Assembly: GCA_900618795.1 (NCBI GenBank)
Contig: UYJD01000008.1
Span: forward strand, 248,001-312,000
Direction: 5' to 3'
DNA: 64,000 nt
From: Cyanodermella asteris
Lineage: Eukaryota > Ascomycota > Lecanoromycetes > Ostropales > Stictidaceae
In this document: piece by piece, positions 31,935-41,895 of the stretch
How positions within the stretch are numbered: position 1 is the first letter of the stretch
How the letters are laid out: the number at the start of each line of letters is the position of its first letter
Program-made: the position numbers and the translations under genes
The notes under the pieces: generated by a model
Told to the model about the DNA's origin: nothing
Databases searched by the model: none
The model's input: only the letters and a program-made list of their open reading frames with translations

Positions 31935-33503
31935 ATGGCAAATCCGAACCCCACTCGTCCCGAAGATGAGCAGGAAGAAGAAATGCTCGGTGCCGACGAG
32001 GTAGGCGAGGAGATCGAAGCCGACGAGGACGTCCCCATGGAAGGCATCGACGACGACGACATTGTTGAAGGTGGTGGATTCGAGGAATCGATGGAGCTTC
32101 AGAATGATTCGATAGCACATTTCGACCTGCATTCCGACTCGGTCTACTCCATCGCATCGCATCCGAAGCAGCCTCTCGTTGTCGCGACCGGCTCTGGCGA
32201 CGATAGCGTCTATGTATGGTCCGCAGAACCCAAGCCAAACCTGCTGCCCCCCTCATTTTCAGGGGCGGATCAAGAAAATGATGAACCTGGTCGCGCGAGC
32301 TTGAAGCCCATCACACAGTTGAAGGGTCACACCGACACGGTCATTGCGACTCAGTTTACGCAACCCGATGGGCAGTACTTGCTCTCTGCTGGTATGGACG
32401 GCCGGTTACGAGTCTACACGACATATTATGCTGGACACCCACCAACAGATGCTGGCGCGTACAAGCTGGCAGAGGAAGTGCAGGAAGTTGAGGAGGTGAC
32501 GTGGCTCGCAGTTTGTCCTAACCCGGACCGACCGAATACGCTTGCTGTCGGCGGCAGCGACGGCAGCGTATGGGTGTATGAGATTGTCGACCAGGGCAGT
32601 GGCAAAGCTGGTCTACAGATCATCAAATCATACTATCAGCACACTTCTCCTACAACAGCCGGCTCATGGACAGCGAAAGGAGATTTGTTGGCAACAGTCA
32701 GCGAGGAGAGCTCCCTTTACGTCTTCGATCCCTTTGGCCTTGCACCCACGACAACGCCAGGTTCAGACGTCCCAGTCGTCGCTTTGACCGCAGAAGACCA
32801 GCGATTCGAGGTCCCCGGTGGGCTGTACAGCGTCTCAATCTCGCCTGGCGGAACACTATGTGCAGTCGCGGGTGCAGGAGGTCAGATCCGCGTCGTCGGT
32901 CTTCCACGAACAGCCACAGACCCAGCAGCTCCAACTGGAAGTGCCACCAAGAGCCAAAAAAGTGGGCAAGGAGCTCGCGCCAAAGCTGGTGGAGGTAAGC
33001 AGGCCGGCGCTGCCGGGTCGATAGCACAAGCGGCAGGTAGTGGCCAAGCAGGTCAAATTGTCGCCAGCATGACGACAGGCGACAGCGTCGAAGCTCTCGC
33101 TTTCAGCCCCACAGGCGCCATACTCGCAGCAGGCGATGTTGACGGCCACATCCGTCTGTTTGAAACCAGCCACAACTTCACCATGCGAAGGCACATACCC
33201 GAGGCGCATGAGAACCAAGCGGTCGTGAGCTTACAGTGGGAAGGCTCAGGGAGACCGCCCGGGGGAGCTGCGCCGAACCCTGCTGCCGCGTCGATGGTTT
33301 TGTTCAGCTGTGGTAATGATGGCATACTCCGCAAGTTCGACGCACGGACAGGTGCTGTTTTATCGGAATACAAGGGGCACAGGGGTGGTGGTGACGGAGG
33401 AGGTATCATGGCTTTTGTACTGCCAAAGGATGACGACGGCAAGCAGCTTGCAGTGACTGCCGGCGATGATTCAGTGTCACTGATCTTCGATGTTTCGACT
33501 TAA
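31935..33503 (+). CDS. sqt1: WD40 ribosome-assembly chaperone Sqt1/AAMP-like
   Basis: Uninterrupted frame of 522 residues from ATG 31935. The acidic N-terminal tail (EDEQEEEMLGADEVGEEIEA and an IDDDD run) is typical of Sqt1. About eight WD blades follow: HSDSVYSIASHPKQPLVVAT then DDSVYVW; LKGHTDTVIATQFTQPDGQY; a blade ending GSVWVYEI; AAGDVDGHIRLFET near the C-terminal third; and a last blade with TAGDDSVSLIFDV. In yeast, Sqt1 binds nascent ribosomal protein uL16 (Rpl10) and delivers it to late pre-60S particles; the acidic tail and blade surface bind the basic N terminus of uL16. A long Gly/Ala/Lys insert (near residues 335-375, with QKSGQGARAKAGGGKQAGAA) lengthens the protein relative to yeast Sqt1 (431 residues). 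A housekeeping gene; identification is strong. Confidence 0.9.
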   Translation: MANPNPTRPEDEQEEEMLGADEVGEEIEADEDVPMEGIDDDDIVEGGGFEESMELQNDSIAHFDLHSDSVYSIASHPKQPLVVATGSGDDSVYVWSAEPKPNLLPPSFSGADQENDEPGRASLKPITQLKGHTDTVIATQFTQPDGQYLLSAGMDGRLRVYTTYYAGHPPTDAGAYKLAEEVQEVEEVTWLAVCPNPDRPNTLAVGGSDGSVWVYEIVDQGSGKAGLQIIKSYYQHTSPTTAGSWTAKGDLLATVSEESSLYVFDPFGLAPTTTPGSDVPVVALTAEDQRFEVPGGLYSVSISPGGTLCAVAGAGGQIRVVGLPRTATDPAAPTGSATKSQKSGQGARAKAGGGKQAGAAGSIAQAAGSGQAGQIVASMTTGDSVEALAFSPTGAILAAGDVDGHIRLFETSHNFTMRRHIPEAHENQAVVSLQWEGSGRPPGGAAPNPAAASMVLFSCGNDGILRKFDARTGAVLSEYKGHRGGGDGGGIMAFVLPKDDDGKQLAVTAGDDSVSLIFDVST

Positions 33504-33801
33504 ATAACACTGACGCATGGAAGAATGGATCTGTATTACGAATGCACGCTTACACTTGACCAAACACCATTTCATGGACATCTAGATTATTGCGGAAGCA
33601 AGTCACGTGAATACGCAGCTGCACTCGCACAAGGCTAGCTCGTCGAGGCATCAGGCAAAATAATTTTCTGTTGAACAGAGAGCAAGCACCGTTGCGATCA
33701 TGGATCGGGTTGAGTTATCTATCAACTGCTAGGTTTGACCCATAAGATAAAAGGTCTAGAGCCTGCCGTTACGCCCAAGTCCCGACTGCCGACGCTCCAG
33801 G

Positions 33802-34718
33802 ATGCTTGTGAACTTCATCCGACAAGATGGCGACACCGCCGTTTGGTCGTTCGAATGCTGGCTCTGCCAGGCTACTTACTCGTCCTCCAGCCAGTTGTGG
33901 GAACACTTGGACCCGTATCGGGATCATCATGCCGATGTTGTCTACGACCCTCGCCAGGACAACCGGTGTGTCACTTGCAACTATGTCCTGCGAAGCGAGA
34001 AGAGCCGCAAGATGCACGAAAAACGCCATGAGCTTGTTGGCAATCACGACAAGGTATGGTTCAATAAGCTTAGTGATTCGGCAACCATCAAAGCTCTCTT
34101 CGTTGAGGCAGTAGCAAGATTGAGCTCCATCAGCGAACTGAAAGAGGCGCTCACGAGTGACCATGAAATAGCGAAACTCCTTGTCTCTGCAGAATCAGCG
34201 CTTCCATTGACGGCATTCATACCTAGCGATGTTCTCCGAATGCACGGCTCGCAAAACCCTCGATGGGGCGGGAGATCGAGGACGAGCTCGACGAGCTCGA
34301 CTGGCAGCAGAGGCTCCGCAAAGTCCGCTGCGATGGAGTCCGACGCTGACCAGAGCGACGTTGCTCTAGCACTCAGCGTTCTTAGTCAGACTGTGAGCAA
34401 ATACGCCACGCAAGTTCGCATGCCAGTATACACCAGGTTCTTTAGCAAAGTCAAGCGGCGCAGCAATGAGCTTGTCCAAAAGCTCGAAATCTCGAAAACA
34501 AGTCTTAAAGAGCGGGCCAACATACATCAAGATATTCATCACCGTATGTTCCCTTTCCAATCATAGAAGACACAATACTAAAGTGCATAGCGGACTTGGC
34601 GCTGGAGATCAATCACCAAGCAAATGACTTGGAGCGACTTTTCGGCACAGCGGACCCGAGCAAACTTCGCAGCGGGCCTCCGGACGATTGGGAAGACAAA
34701 ATGAGAGCCCTCGAATAG
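33802..34718 (+). CDS. small C2H2 zinc-finger protein, two exons
   Basis: Exons 33802-34543 and 34591-34718 are joined over a 47-bp intron (gtatgt donor, actaaa branch, catag acceptor; frame kept), giving 289 residues. The first finger-like unit is ECWLCQATYSSSSQLWEHL...HH. The second is a textbook finger, CVTCNYVLRSEKSRKMHEKRH (C-x2-C-x12-H-x3-H). A helical middle (FVEAVARLSSISELKEALTS), a Ser/Arg-rich linker and a helical C-terminal half (DVALALSVLSQTVSKYA, DLALEINHQANDLERLF) follow. A decayed relative lies at 44276-45910 and shares the ADLA-type start of the last exon and the intron position before it. Two fingers may bind nucleic acid or protein; no function is assigned. Confidence 0.8.
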
Positions 34719-35460
34719 TGCCTGGAAGTTGTTGGAAGAGCAATCGATGAAGCAAAGGTTGCGCGTGAGGATTTTGAAAGCCTTGGCCGTGTGGTTATGG
34801 ACATACTGCTCTAGATAGATATGTGCAATGGCCGAGAGGACCTTCATCCCCACTAGAGCGACTCTCAGCTCAGGGCATTAAATCATTCTCGGAGCAGCCC
34901 TTCCTTCTGATGGATCGGGATGTGCTATTAGTCTGCCGAAGTCGGAAAAATGCACAAGGCTCAAGATACAATTTAGCGTTCAGAAAAAGGCCAGTGTATC
35001 AGCTGCGATATATATGCTGCCCTCGCTGTCAAGGTGTGCAGGGTTCTTTACTGTCATTCTCGTGAATTGATCCGTAAGGAGCATGAACGACAATACACCG
35101 CGAAATGGAGAGTTTTCCCCTCAGATTACTTTATCGGAGTGAACAAGAAGCCGATGAAAGCCCGGTGCGTAGAAAGGCCGCTGGAATGGACCCGGGAGTT
35201 CCTTGGGTGCGGCGCTCCGCGCTTTGATAATAGCGGATAGATCCAGCAGGTTTAGGGCGAAGATTAGTGGGGTTCTTAGCGGGCTCGACGGGTGGCGCCT
35301 TCGTCCCGTTGGCACACCAAACAGGCCAAGCACGACGTCACTCCTAGAACGTCAATCCCAAAACACCACCAGCATACCTTGTAGGTAGGTAGGTAAAGCC
35401 AACGTGCAACATCCTGCCAGAATCATTGATTGATTCCCCTGCTGAGATCGCCCTCATAAG
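34719..35460. other. intergenic region
   Basis: No gene is visible between two genes on the plus strand. A short GTAG repeat lies near 35380-35396. It probably holds the promoter of the 5-phosphatase gene. Confidence 0.5.
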
Positions 35461-36864
35461 ATGACCGACATCAGGCCTCTGGTCATCACCTTCAATTGCG
35501 GTCGTAAACTCATCAAGCCCGCCATCTTCTCCAATCACATCGCCTCTGCATTCCCCTCAATATCGCCAGAGCTCATAGTCATTGCCCTGGAAGAGATTGC
35601 TCCGCTTGCCTACTCGTTTCTCGGCGGCTCATTCCTCGCTGCATACCTAGACCGTGTTCGTTGGACAGTGGACCTCACAGCGCGGAAATGGGGCGACCAT
35701 ACATACGACAATGTGTTGACACGGAACCTGGGAATGACTGCATTGCTGGTATTTGCTCGCAGCGATGTGAGGGGCTCGGTTGTGCAGCTTGAAGCGGGTG
35801 GTGTGGGCGTTGGCTACCAGGAAATGGGCAACAAGGGAGCTGTCGCGGTTCGACTCGGAATGAAGAACCCAAGTGATCAGGTCGTGAGCTTTACGTTTGT
35901 GGCGGCTCATCTGGCTCCCATGGAAGAAGCAACCGAGCGACGGAACGAGGACTGGAAGCAGATAGTCAGAGGCTTGTCATTTTCACCGGTCATCAAAAGG
36001 TCGTCCAAGACAGACGCGTCTCCGGCCAGCGATCAGGACCTCGACGGTGAGCGCCAGCCTTTGTTGGACAGGCAGGAGGCGTCTGAGTTCAAGCTGATCA
36101 ACCATCTGTACTCAAAGTTCAAATCTGGATCTATCATTCACGGATCACATCTGATCGTCGCGGGAGATCTGAACTACAGAACATCAAACGTGGCACCTCA
36201 ACCGGACGCACGCATAACTTTTCCGCGATTGTCCGCAGAAGAGGACTCGCCACAGCACCACCTCAAACTCCTCTCATCAGACCAGCTCACCGCCGAGCTC
36301 AATTCCAATCGCACCTTACACGGACTCACAGAAGCCAGCATCACATTTCCTCCCACCTACAAATTTTCAAGCACTGCGCAGAAGCAAATGGCCGCCCTCG
36401 AAGAAGGCGACCTCAAACCTGGCATCCGACGAGACGAGGGCGGTGACACCGGTCTCGACCTCCCCATGGCGCCATCCGAATTTCCCTGGGCTAGCCATAG
36501 ATGGCCTTCCTGGTGTGATCGGATTCTATGGCTGCCCGAGCCCAAAGGCCATGCTGGCAAGATCAAGCCACTGAAATATACGTCTCTGAACATGATGTCT
36601 ACATCGGATCATCAACCTGTGGCTTTGCATTTGAGCGTACCTTTCGCTCCCGTGGTGCTGTCGGACACTTCTGATATCAGACATGAACCGCCGTTTGAGC
36701 TTGATCCAGGCTGCCAGGCCCGGAGGGCGATTGCCCGGCGAAAGGAGGTTGTGACTGGTGCGGCGGCGTTCATGATCACGACGGGCGAGGGTCAAGCAAT
36801 AGTGGCAGCTTTGCTGTTCGGTGCACTCGGAGGTTGGGTGCTGATCAGCAGGCTGCTGGTATAA
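35461..36864 (+). CDS. inositol-polyphosphate 5-phosphatase family protein, tail-anchored
   Basis: Single-exon protein of 467 residues with the IPPc endonuclease/exonuclease/phosphatase fold. Motifs in order: VITFNCGR (N of motif 1), IALEEIAP (metal-binding E), MGNKGAVAVR, FVAAHLAPMEE, VAGDLNYR (the GDLNYR signature), FPPTYKF, PSWCDRILW and STSDHQPVALHL. All catalytic residues of this class appear present. It should remove the 5-phosphate from an inositol lipid or inositol polyphosphate. The last ~20 residues form a hydrophobic segment (IVAALLFGALGGWVLISRLL) with almost nothing after it, so the enzyme is probably tail-anchored in the ER or another inner membrane with the catalytic domain in the cytosol (inference). 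No SAC, SH2 or C2 domain is present. Confidence 0.9.
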   Translation: MTDIRPLVITFNCGRKLIKPAIFSNHIASAFPSISPELIVIALEEIAPLAYSFLGGSFLAAYLDRVRWTVDLTARKWGDHTYDNVLTRNLGMTALLVFARSDVRGSVVQLEAGGVGVGYQEMGNKGAVAVRLGMKNPSDQVVSFTFVAAHLAPMEEATERRNEDWKQIVRGLSFSPVIKRSSKTDASPASDQDLDGERQPLLDRQEASEFKLINHLYSKFKSGSIIHGSHLIVAGDLNYRTSNVAPQPDARITFPRLSAEEDSPQHHLKLLSSDQLTAELNSNRTLHGLTEASITFPPTYKFSSTAQKQMAALEEGDLKPGIRRDEGGDTGLDLPMAPSEFPWASHRWPSWCDRILWLPEPKGHAGKIKPLKYTSLNMMSTSDHQPVALHLSVPFAPVVLSDTSDIRHEPPFELDPGCQARRAIARRKEVVTGAAAFMITTGEGQAIVAALLFGALGGWVLISRLLV

Positions 36865-37151
36865 CTCTGCTCATTGCGCCCTTTAATTTCTAATAACAAT
36901 TACCTTTTCGGCATGTCGAAGCCAGCCATGGTGCTGTTGCATCCCCTCCGGTGCCGCTAAGCTATTCGAGCGTCGGTACAGCAGCTTTGCTGCGCATCAT
37001 ATTCAGTCGTAAAATGGGTAGCGAGCCGCATCAAGTTGGCTTGGTGGGGGTCATAGCCTGCGACTCGAGCTATATTCTTGACTATTTTAATGTGAGATAT
37101 TCGGAGGTAATCAACATGCTATGATCGCAGTGCGAACACAATGCTAGCACC

Positions 37152-38198
37152 TCACGGATCTTTCTCTATCCAGGGTGTCTCAGCCTCTTTCACAATCCTC
37201 CTCATCTCATTCACAACTCTAAAACTCCAAACATCAACTTCCTCGAGAACCTCCTGAACAACGTCCGGAGCGCGTCTGCAATGCTCGTAAATCAACTGTA
37301 TCCAGCAAAAATAACTCTCCTTGTATTCTTGAGCAGTAACCTCGAGGTCCGGATACAATCTGTCGGTGTAATAGTCGATGATCTCCTCGGCTTCGTCGGA
37401 GCTCAAGTTCATGGCGGAAATGTCCATATCTTTGGTGACGCGCTTGTCAATGGCCTCAAAGAGTTGTTTGACGCTCTCTTGGATTTTGGTGTCGTCCCTG
37501 CCATTCCAGTCGTCGACGGTCCCGGCGACGGCCCGCACCGATCCGTGAATGGATCTCATGTCTTCAAGGAGAGAGTCTGCGTTGCGAGGAACGACGTGAC
37601 GCCTGACCGAGACTGAGTACGAGACCTCTTCGGGGTCGATGAAGATGAGGGGCGACTCCTCCTCCTCCTGATCAGGAACCTGTTCCTCATCATGAACTTC
37701 TTCTTGGTCGTGAACTTCTTCCTCAGGAAGAGTCTCCTGCTCAGGCAGAATCAGGATCTCAGCCGGCTTAGGGAGAAGCTCGGTGAGTTCACCCTCCAGC
37801 TTGGCGACGTTGATTCCAACTACTTTGAGAGCCCAATCGAGATCACTGGAGTACACGTTGGGGTGTTCAATTAGCACGTCGGACGATTTCTGCCAATCAT
37901 ACGACAGCGTGGAGTTGAGGTAGTCCAGCAGCAACTCGATCTCCCCGGGCACGGCATCGAAGTTCCAATCGTGCGGGTAATGTTCCTGCAGGGCGTTGAC
38001 GGAGTCCACGATCTGGTCAGTGCGGCGGCCGAGGCTGTCATCTTTGGCATACATGCTGATGGTGGTTTCCACGAGGGCTCTGTCGATGCCATACATGGCT
38101 TTGATCAGTCTCCAGCTTTCCGGGACATGGCAAGCTGACGCGATCTCGCTAGCGGCGGCGACCGCCGCAAAGGACAAGATTTTCAGCACGACAAGCAT
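37152..38198 (-). CDS. secreted protein with two HsbA-like helical halves
   Basis: Protein of 348 residues with a signal peptide (MLVVLKILSFAAVAAASEIA). Two helical halves flank an acidic linker built from imperfect EEVHDQ/EEQVPDQ repeats. The second half (SLLEDMRSIHGSVRAVAGTV, DDTKIQESVKQLFEAI, LSSDEAEEIIDYYTDRLYPD) fits the hydrophobic-surface-binding HsbA pattern: an N-terminal helix with alternating small residues, a Ser-x-Asp-Ala-type helix and a long C-terminal helix. The first half (ALVETTISMYAKDD, VDSVNALQEHY, VPGEIELLLDYLNSTL) resembles it more weakly. HsbA proteins are released at the cell surface and adsorb to hydrophobic substrates, recruiting degrading enzymes. The assignment rests on remembered pattern and is moderate; the frame and secretion signal are clear. 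Confidence 0.65.
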   Translation of the reverse strand: MLVVLKILSFAAVAAASEIASACHVPESWRLIKAMYGIDRALVETTISMYAKDDSLGRRTDQIVDSVNALQEHYPHDWNFDAVPGEIELLLDYLNSTLSYDWQKSSDVLIEHPNVYSSDLDWALKVVGINVAKLEGELTELLPKPAEILILPEQETLPEEEVHDQEEVHDEEQVPDQEEEESPLIFIDPEEVSYSVSVRRHVVPRNADSLLEDMRSIHGSVRAVAGTVDDWNGRDDTKIQESVKQLFEAIDKRVTKDMDISAMNLSSDEAEEIIDYYTDRLYPDLEVTAQEYKESYFCWIQLIYEHCRRAPDVVQEVLEEVDVWSFRVVNEMRRIVKEAETPWIEKDP

Positions 38199-39134
38199 TC
38201 TGAACGAGGCTAGAGAAGGTTAGGAGCGTGTGTTGATTGATTGTGCTGACAGCCTGCGGGAGAAAATTCTGTCACAGAAAACTACAATCCAATGAAGCGT
38301 CTTATGCTCGATGCGAAGCCCTTCATACCCCTCAACGCGTGTATTGGCGCTGATTTTGTGGTCATGATGCTTCCAACACTGACTGGACTTGGTCCTCGGT
38401 CGCCAGGTGTGATTCCATTCCAGTGACCTTGAGCCATTTCTCCGCACTGCCGTGCATAAGTCTCACGGCACTACCTTCGAATGCGACTGGTCAGGTATTG
38501 TGATGGTCCGCGCATTTGATGAGAGTCAAAATGGTGTTTTGACACAGCTTCGGTAGGTCGTGGACACTTCGGGCGGGGGACAGCAGCAAAGCCGTGGTAG
38601 CACCCGGAGCAAACAGGTTTCGACAAAGCTCACGCCATATTCAGCGACTTCTTTTTATAGGTAATCCACCGTGACGCAGCCAACCACGGTAGCAAAGGGC
38701 GCTAGAGGTGAAGCTCGATTTCTTCTTCTTTGGTGTCCTTGGATGACTGATGTTGGCAACCGGCAATATTGTCGCTCGTTGACGAGCAATGGCGTCGAGA
38801 ACGGGGAGGCAGAGGCCATGGCCCAGCCAGGCATCTGGCAATATATTACCATGGCTACCATCGCACCAATTCGTCTGATAACTTGCAAAAGCACTGGCGG
38901 GATTGCCATTTCGACCGCTTGTACGGGTGGTTCTTGAGGCCAGGCGCGCGATCTCGAGACATTCTCCTTCTCATAAACGCGTAATCGACACCACGACGAC
39001 AGTCAAGTAAAATAACTCCCAAAATAGGACAATTTGCACGCCAATATCGTGCTAATTCGAACTCAGTCACACTCACTTCAGCTCCTTTGCACTCGAATCT
39101 ATATCAACTACTTTGACGACACAACGCAGCAGCA
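38199..39134. other. divergent intergenic region
   Basis: Upstream region shared by the HsbA-like gene (-) and the orphan gene (+). Frames here are short and lack bias; no gene is called. Confidence 0.5.
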
Positions 39135-39656
39135 ATGGCCGCCACAATGCCGAAAACGCCAAAGTCGCAGAAACGCGAACGCCGTCGCTGGACTAAGAGC
39201 AGCCTCGACGCGATGAAAGCCATGTTCGACCGCCTGCGCAGCTTCCTCATGACCGACGATGCCGACGACTCCTCAACAGTCCACAGCGACATCATCACAG
39301 AATGGGAGATCGTCGACAACAGAGATGCACCACCCGCCGGCAGCAGAGCAGCAGAAGAAAGCCACCTACCCTCGGAGCCGGAGCAGAGCATGCGCGAGTT
39401 ACGCATAAAACGAGCCACAGAGTTCCTCGTGGCCAACGACGTGGACCCTTCGATATTATCGGAATCGCAATTGGATTTCTTCGGAGCGCAGACGCTCGGG
39501 TTTCAAAAAGCGAAAGTGAGGGCGTACAAGATGGCTGTGGCGAGGGCTTTGGATGAGTATAGACAGCAAATGAGTGCGGCTACCAGAGCGCAGTTTGCGC
39601 GGTTGTGTGTTCAGAATCCGTCTGGAGCGGCTGCTGGTGAAGGGCCGATGCGATGA
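39135..39656 (+). CDS. small orphan protein, 173 residues
   Basis: Single-exon frame from ATG 39135 (context CAGCAATGG). The N terminus is basic (MPKTPKSQKRERRRWTKSSL), which could act as a nuclear or nucleolar signal. A Ser/Asp-rich middle follows, then a helical C-terminal half with ATEFLVANDVDPSILSESQL and DFFGAQTLGFQKAKVRAYKM. The phrase VDPSILSESQLDFFGAQ resembles repeated motifs in dothideomycete orphan proteins of unknown function. No signal peptide, cysteine pattern or known domain is seen. Codon bias supports coding. Confidence 0.65.
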   Translation: MAATMPKTPKSQKRERRRWTKSSLDAMKAMFDRLRSFLMTDDADDSSTVHSDIITEWEIVDNRDAPPAGSRAAEESHLPSEPEQSMRELRIKRATEFLVANDVDPSILSESQLDFFGAQTLGFQKAKVRAYKMAVARALDEYRQQMSAATRAQFARLCVQNPSGAAAGEGPMR

Positions 39657-40070
39657 GAGGCATGTCTGGGGCGTTGTTCACTTACTGTACATCAATCCTC
39701 AATTTGATTATTTGCGACAAGAACAGAACACTCAACCTTTGCTGACCGAAACTGGGGAGGCGGCGACCAGAGTAGCAAAGATCGTGTCAGCAACTCTTGC
39801 GAGCAGCCTTCGCATTATCCTGCCATTTGTTCTCCTTGGGTGAACATAACTGCAATATTTGCGGGGCAATTCGGTACTCAGAATGGAATGCTGCCACTGA
39901 ATCGCCCGAGGCCGTCGTCCTCGCAAGCCCTGAAGACAAGGATTGCGTGGCCCTGTACATTAGCAAGAGTTGCATTGCCGAGTCGTCGAGCTCCCAAACT
40001 GTATCTGAGCGGGAGCTCCAGGTTGGCCGTCCTCGATTGCCTCGTCGTCTTTCGTTCAGAGAGCGGGGTT
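39657..40070. other. convergent intergenic region
   Basis: Short non-coding region between convergent 3' ends; nothing supportable. Confidence 0.5.
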
Positions 40071-40934
40071 TTAGGTAGTTGGGTATTCTGGATAGGTGCC
40101 GAAATTATTCTCCATGAATCGTGCCAGCGCGAAGTAGGCGTAATTGTCGTCGTTCCTGACCGCGGCGGTGACGTTCCGTGATGCTAAGAGCTTTGTACGC
40201 CCAGCTTTGTATGCATACACTTGTTGGGTTTGGCCAATTACCATCTCGTGATCAAGACGGCCTCCTTCGCATACCGTCGAGGAGTAGGGTTTGTTGTGAA
40301 GACCTATGTGCAGCCATCCATGCAACGCGGTCGTGGCCCAGCTCCTCAAGTTGCGAACGCTCCTTTGCAGCTGGCCGGTAGTGTCGGCTTGGATCACTGC
40401 CATTCTCTCGCCATGATACGACAAGTTGGCAAAGAACAGAGGGCAGTATGTGATCACAGGATATTCCCATCTTGACCCTTGGGTAGTGTGGGACGCGCTT
40501 ATGAATCTCCCAGGAGTGCAGTAACTTCCAGTCGTCGTATCATCACAGGTCACGGTAACATATCGCTTCGACTACCACTCCGACAGTCCAAATCCGGGAT
40601 ACGATACCATCGCTCGGTAGAACGAGTCGATGACTCGCTGCTGACATGCAGCACTGACTTTTGGCGTTCCGAAGTAGTCTAACGCTGCTGTGCATTTGAA
40701 ATCGAGAGAGTAGTCGGGGTCGAAAATACCAAGTTCACCGATGTCTTCCAAAGCAGCCTTGGCGAGAGTACGTGCATCACGGTCGGCTTCTTCAATTGCG
40801 GCTGTCTGATCAGCTGTAAATCCTGAGACTTGAAAGGTAGTCTGAGCACAAACATCGTTAGGATCTTGTCTCTGTTCCAGAAGAGGAATGGCTTCAATGA
40901 GAGTCAGGGAAAGAAAGTGCTGAACGAGGAGCAT
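40071..40934 (-). pseudogene. secreted zincin-like protein with in-frame stop and altered HExxH
   Basis: The start encodes a signal peptide (MLLVQHFLSLTLIEAIPLLE) and a helical pro-like region to SYPGFGLSEW. A TAG at 40574-40572 follows. The same frame then runs to 40071 with VTVTCDD, ITYCPLFFANL, a HGWLH motif and YAYFALARFMENNFGTYP. That order (paired cysteines, a hydrophobic ICxxFF strand, a metal-binding helix, a final YAxFA helix) matches fungal secreted aspzincin/Lys-endopeptidase-like proteins, where the helix carries HExxH. Here the essential glutamate is glycine (GGA at 40319-40317), so metalloprotease activity should be absent even if translated. A 51-bp intron (gtag to ggaag) could remove the stop but would delete the conserved VTVTCDD cysteine. 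Loss of catalysis plus a stop suggests a dying gene; a pseudoenzyme remains possible. Confidence 0.6.
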
Positions 40935-41895
40935 ATCGCATCAGATTGTTGATCGAAGGGACAGATCTGCATGTGTGAAAGAGTAGCTAGCATGTACAAT
41001 TTAATAGTCATCAAAGTCATGACGAGGAAGTCCCAATCTGGGGCGGTTTCAGCCTTGCTGAACGGTATTAACATCCTGCAATGCCGCTCCTATGATATGG
41101 AGGCTGCAAGGGGGCCGTCCAACGACTGCCAGTAGCTGGACACTTCATGCTTCAGCGCCTTCAACGTGGTCGTTCGTCCTCTATCGATTGTGAGAAACCC
41201 ATATCTCTGTTTCAGCCTCACCTGACTGGGGACCAAATTGTTGCGGAGATGGCGGATAGCGTTACCTTGCAGACGCTGAACCACCCGGCCTTGCAAAAAC
41301 CGGGCACTGCATAAACGACGGCCGCAAACGCGAACGTCGAATTCGGTTATGAAATCTTGCGCGCTGACAAATCTCAAATATCACAATCCGTTAGATGCAA
41401 TCCTGCGGTCCAGGTCGACAGGGGCAAAATCCGAGCGAACGTGTCAGCATTTTGGCAGAGTCCGAGCCCCAACGGCGCAATCCATCGGCCACGACTGTGA
41501 AAAGTCATACACGGCCTCAATAGGCTATCTGTTCACGACCGTAGTGACCGTCGGCGATGTTCGAAGCTCGCTTTCGCCGGCTGATGCGACCTCTAGGTGG
41601 TGAGTAAGCAGGCGATGGCACCAAATTCGGCAAGTTTGTGGTCTAGAAGCGCAGTGACGCTCACATTCAAGCGACGTCATGCCCGGAAGTGTCTCCACAC
41701 GAGCTTCAGGATCATCATCATCATCGCTCCACCGGCCTACGATAATTGTAATTGCTGTCTCATACTCTTCTATATATGCTTTCGTCTAGCCGGCTGGTCT
41801 TGCGTGCATCAACCCGCTCAATAACTTGCTCACCTACCACATCGCCCCGCATACACTCCCATCTCCTCCACCAACCACATAGACGGATCGGCAGC
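40935..41895. other. divergent intergenic region
   Basis: Holds promoters of the zincin-like gene (-) and the DUF4336-like gene (+). A TATATAT element lies at 41771-41777. No gene is called between 40935 and 41770. Confidence 0.5.
41771..41777 (+). promoter_or_regulatory. TATA-like element
   Basis: TATATAT lies 119 bp before the ATG at 41896 and overlaps the earlier in-frame ATG at 41776. If it works as a TATA box, that earlier ATG is not transcribed and the short protein is made. Confidence 0.4.
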
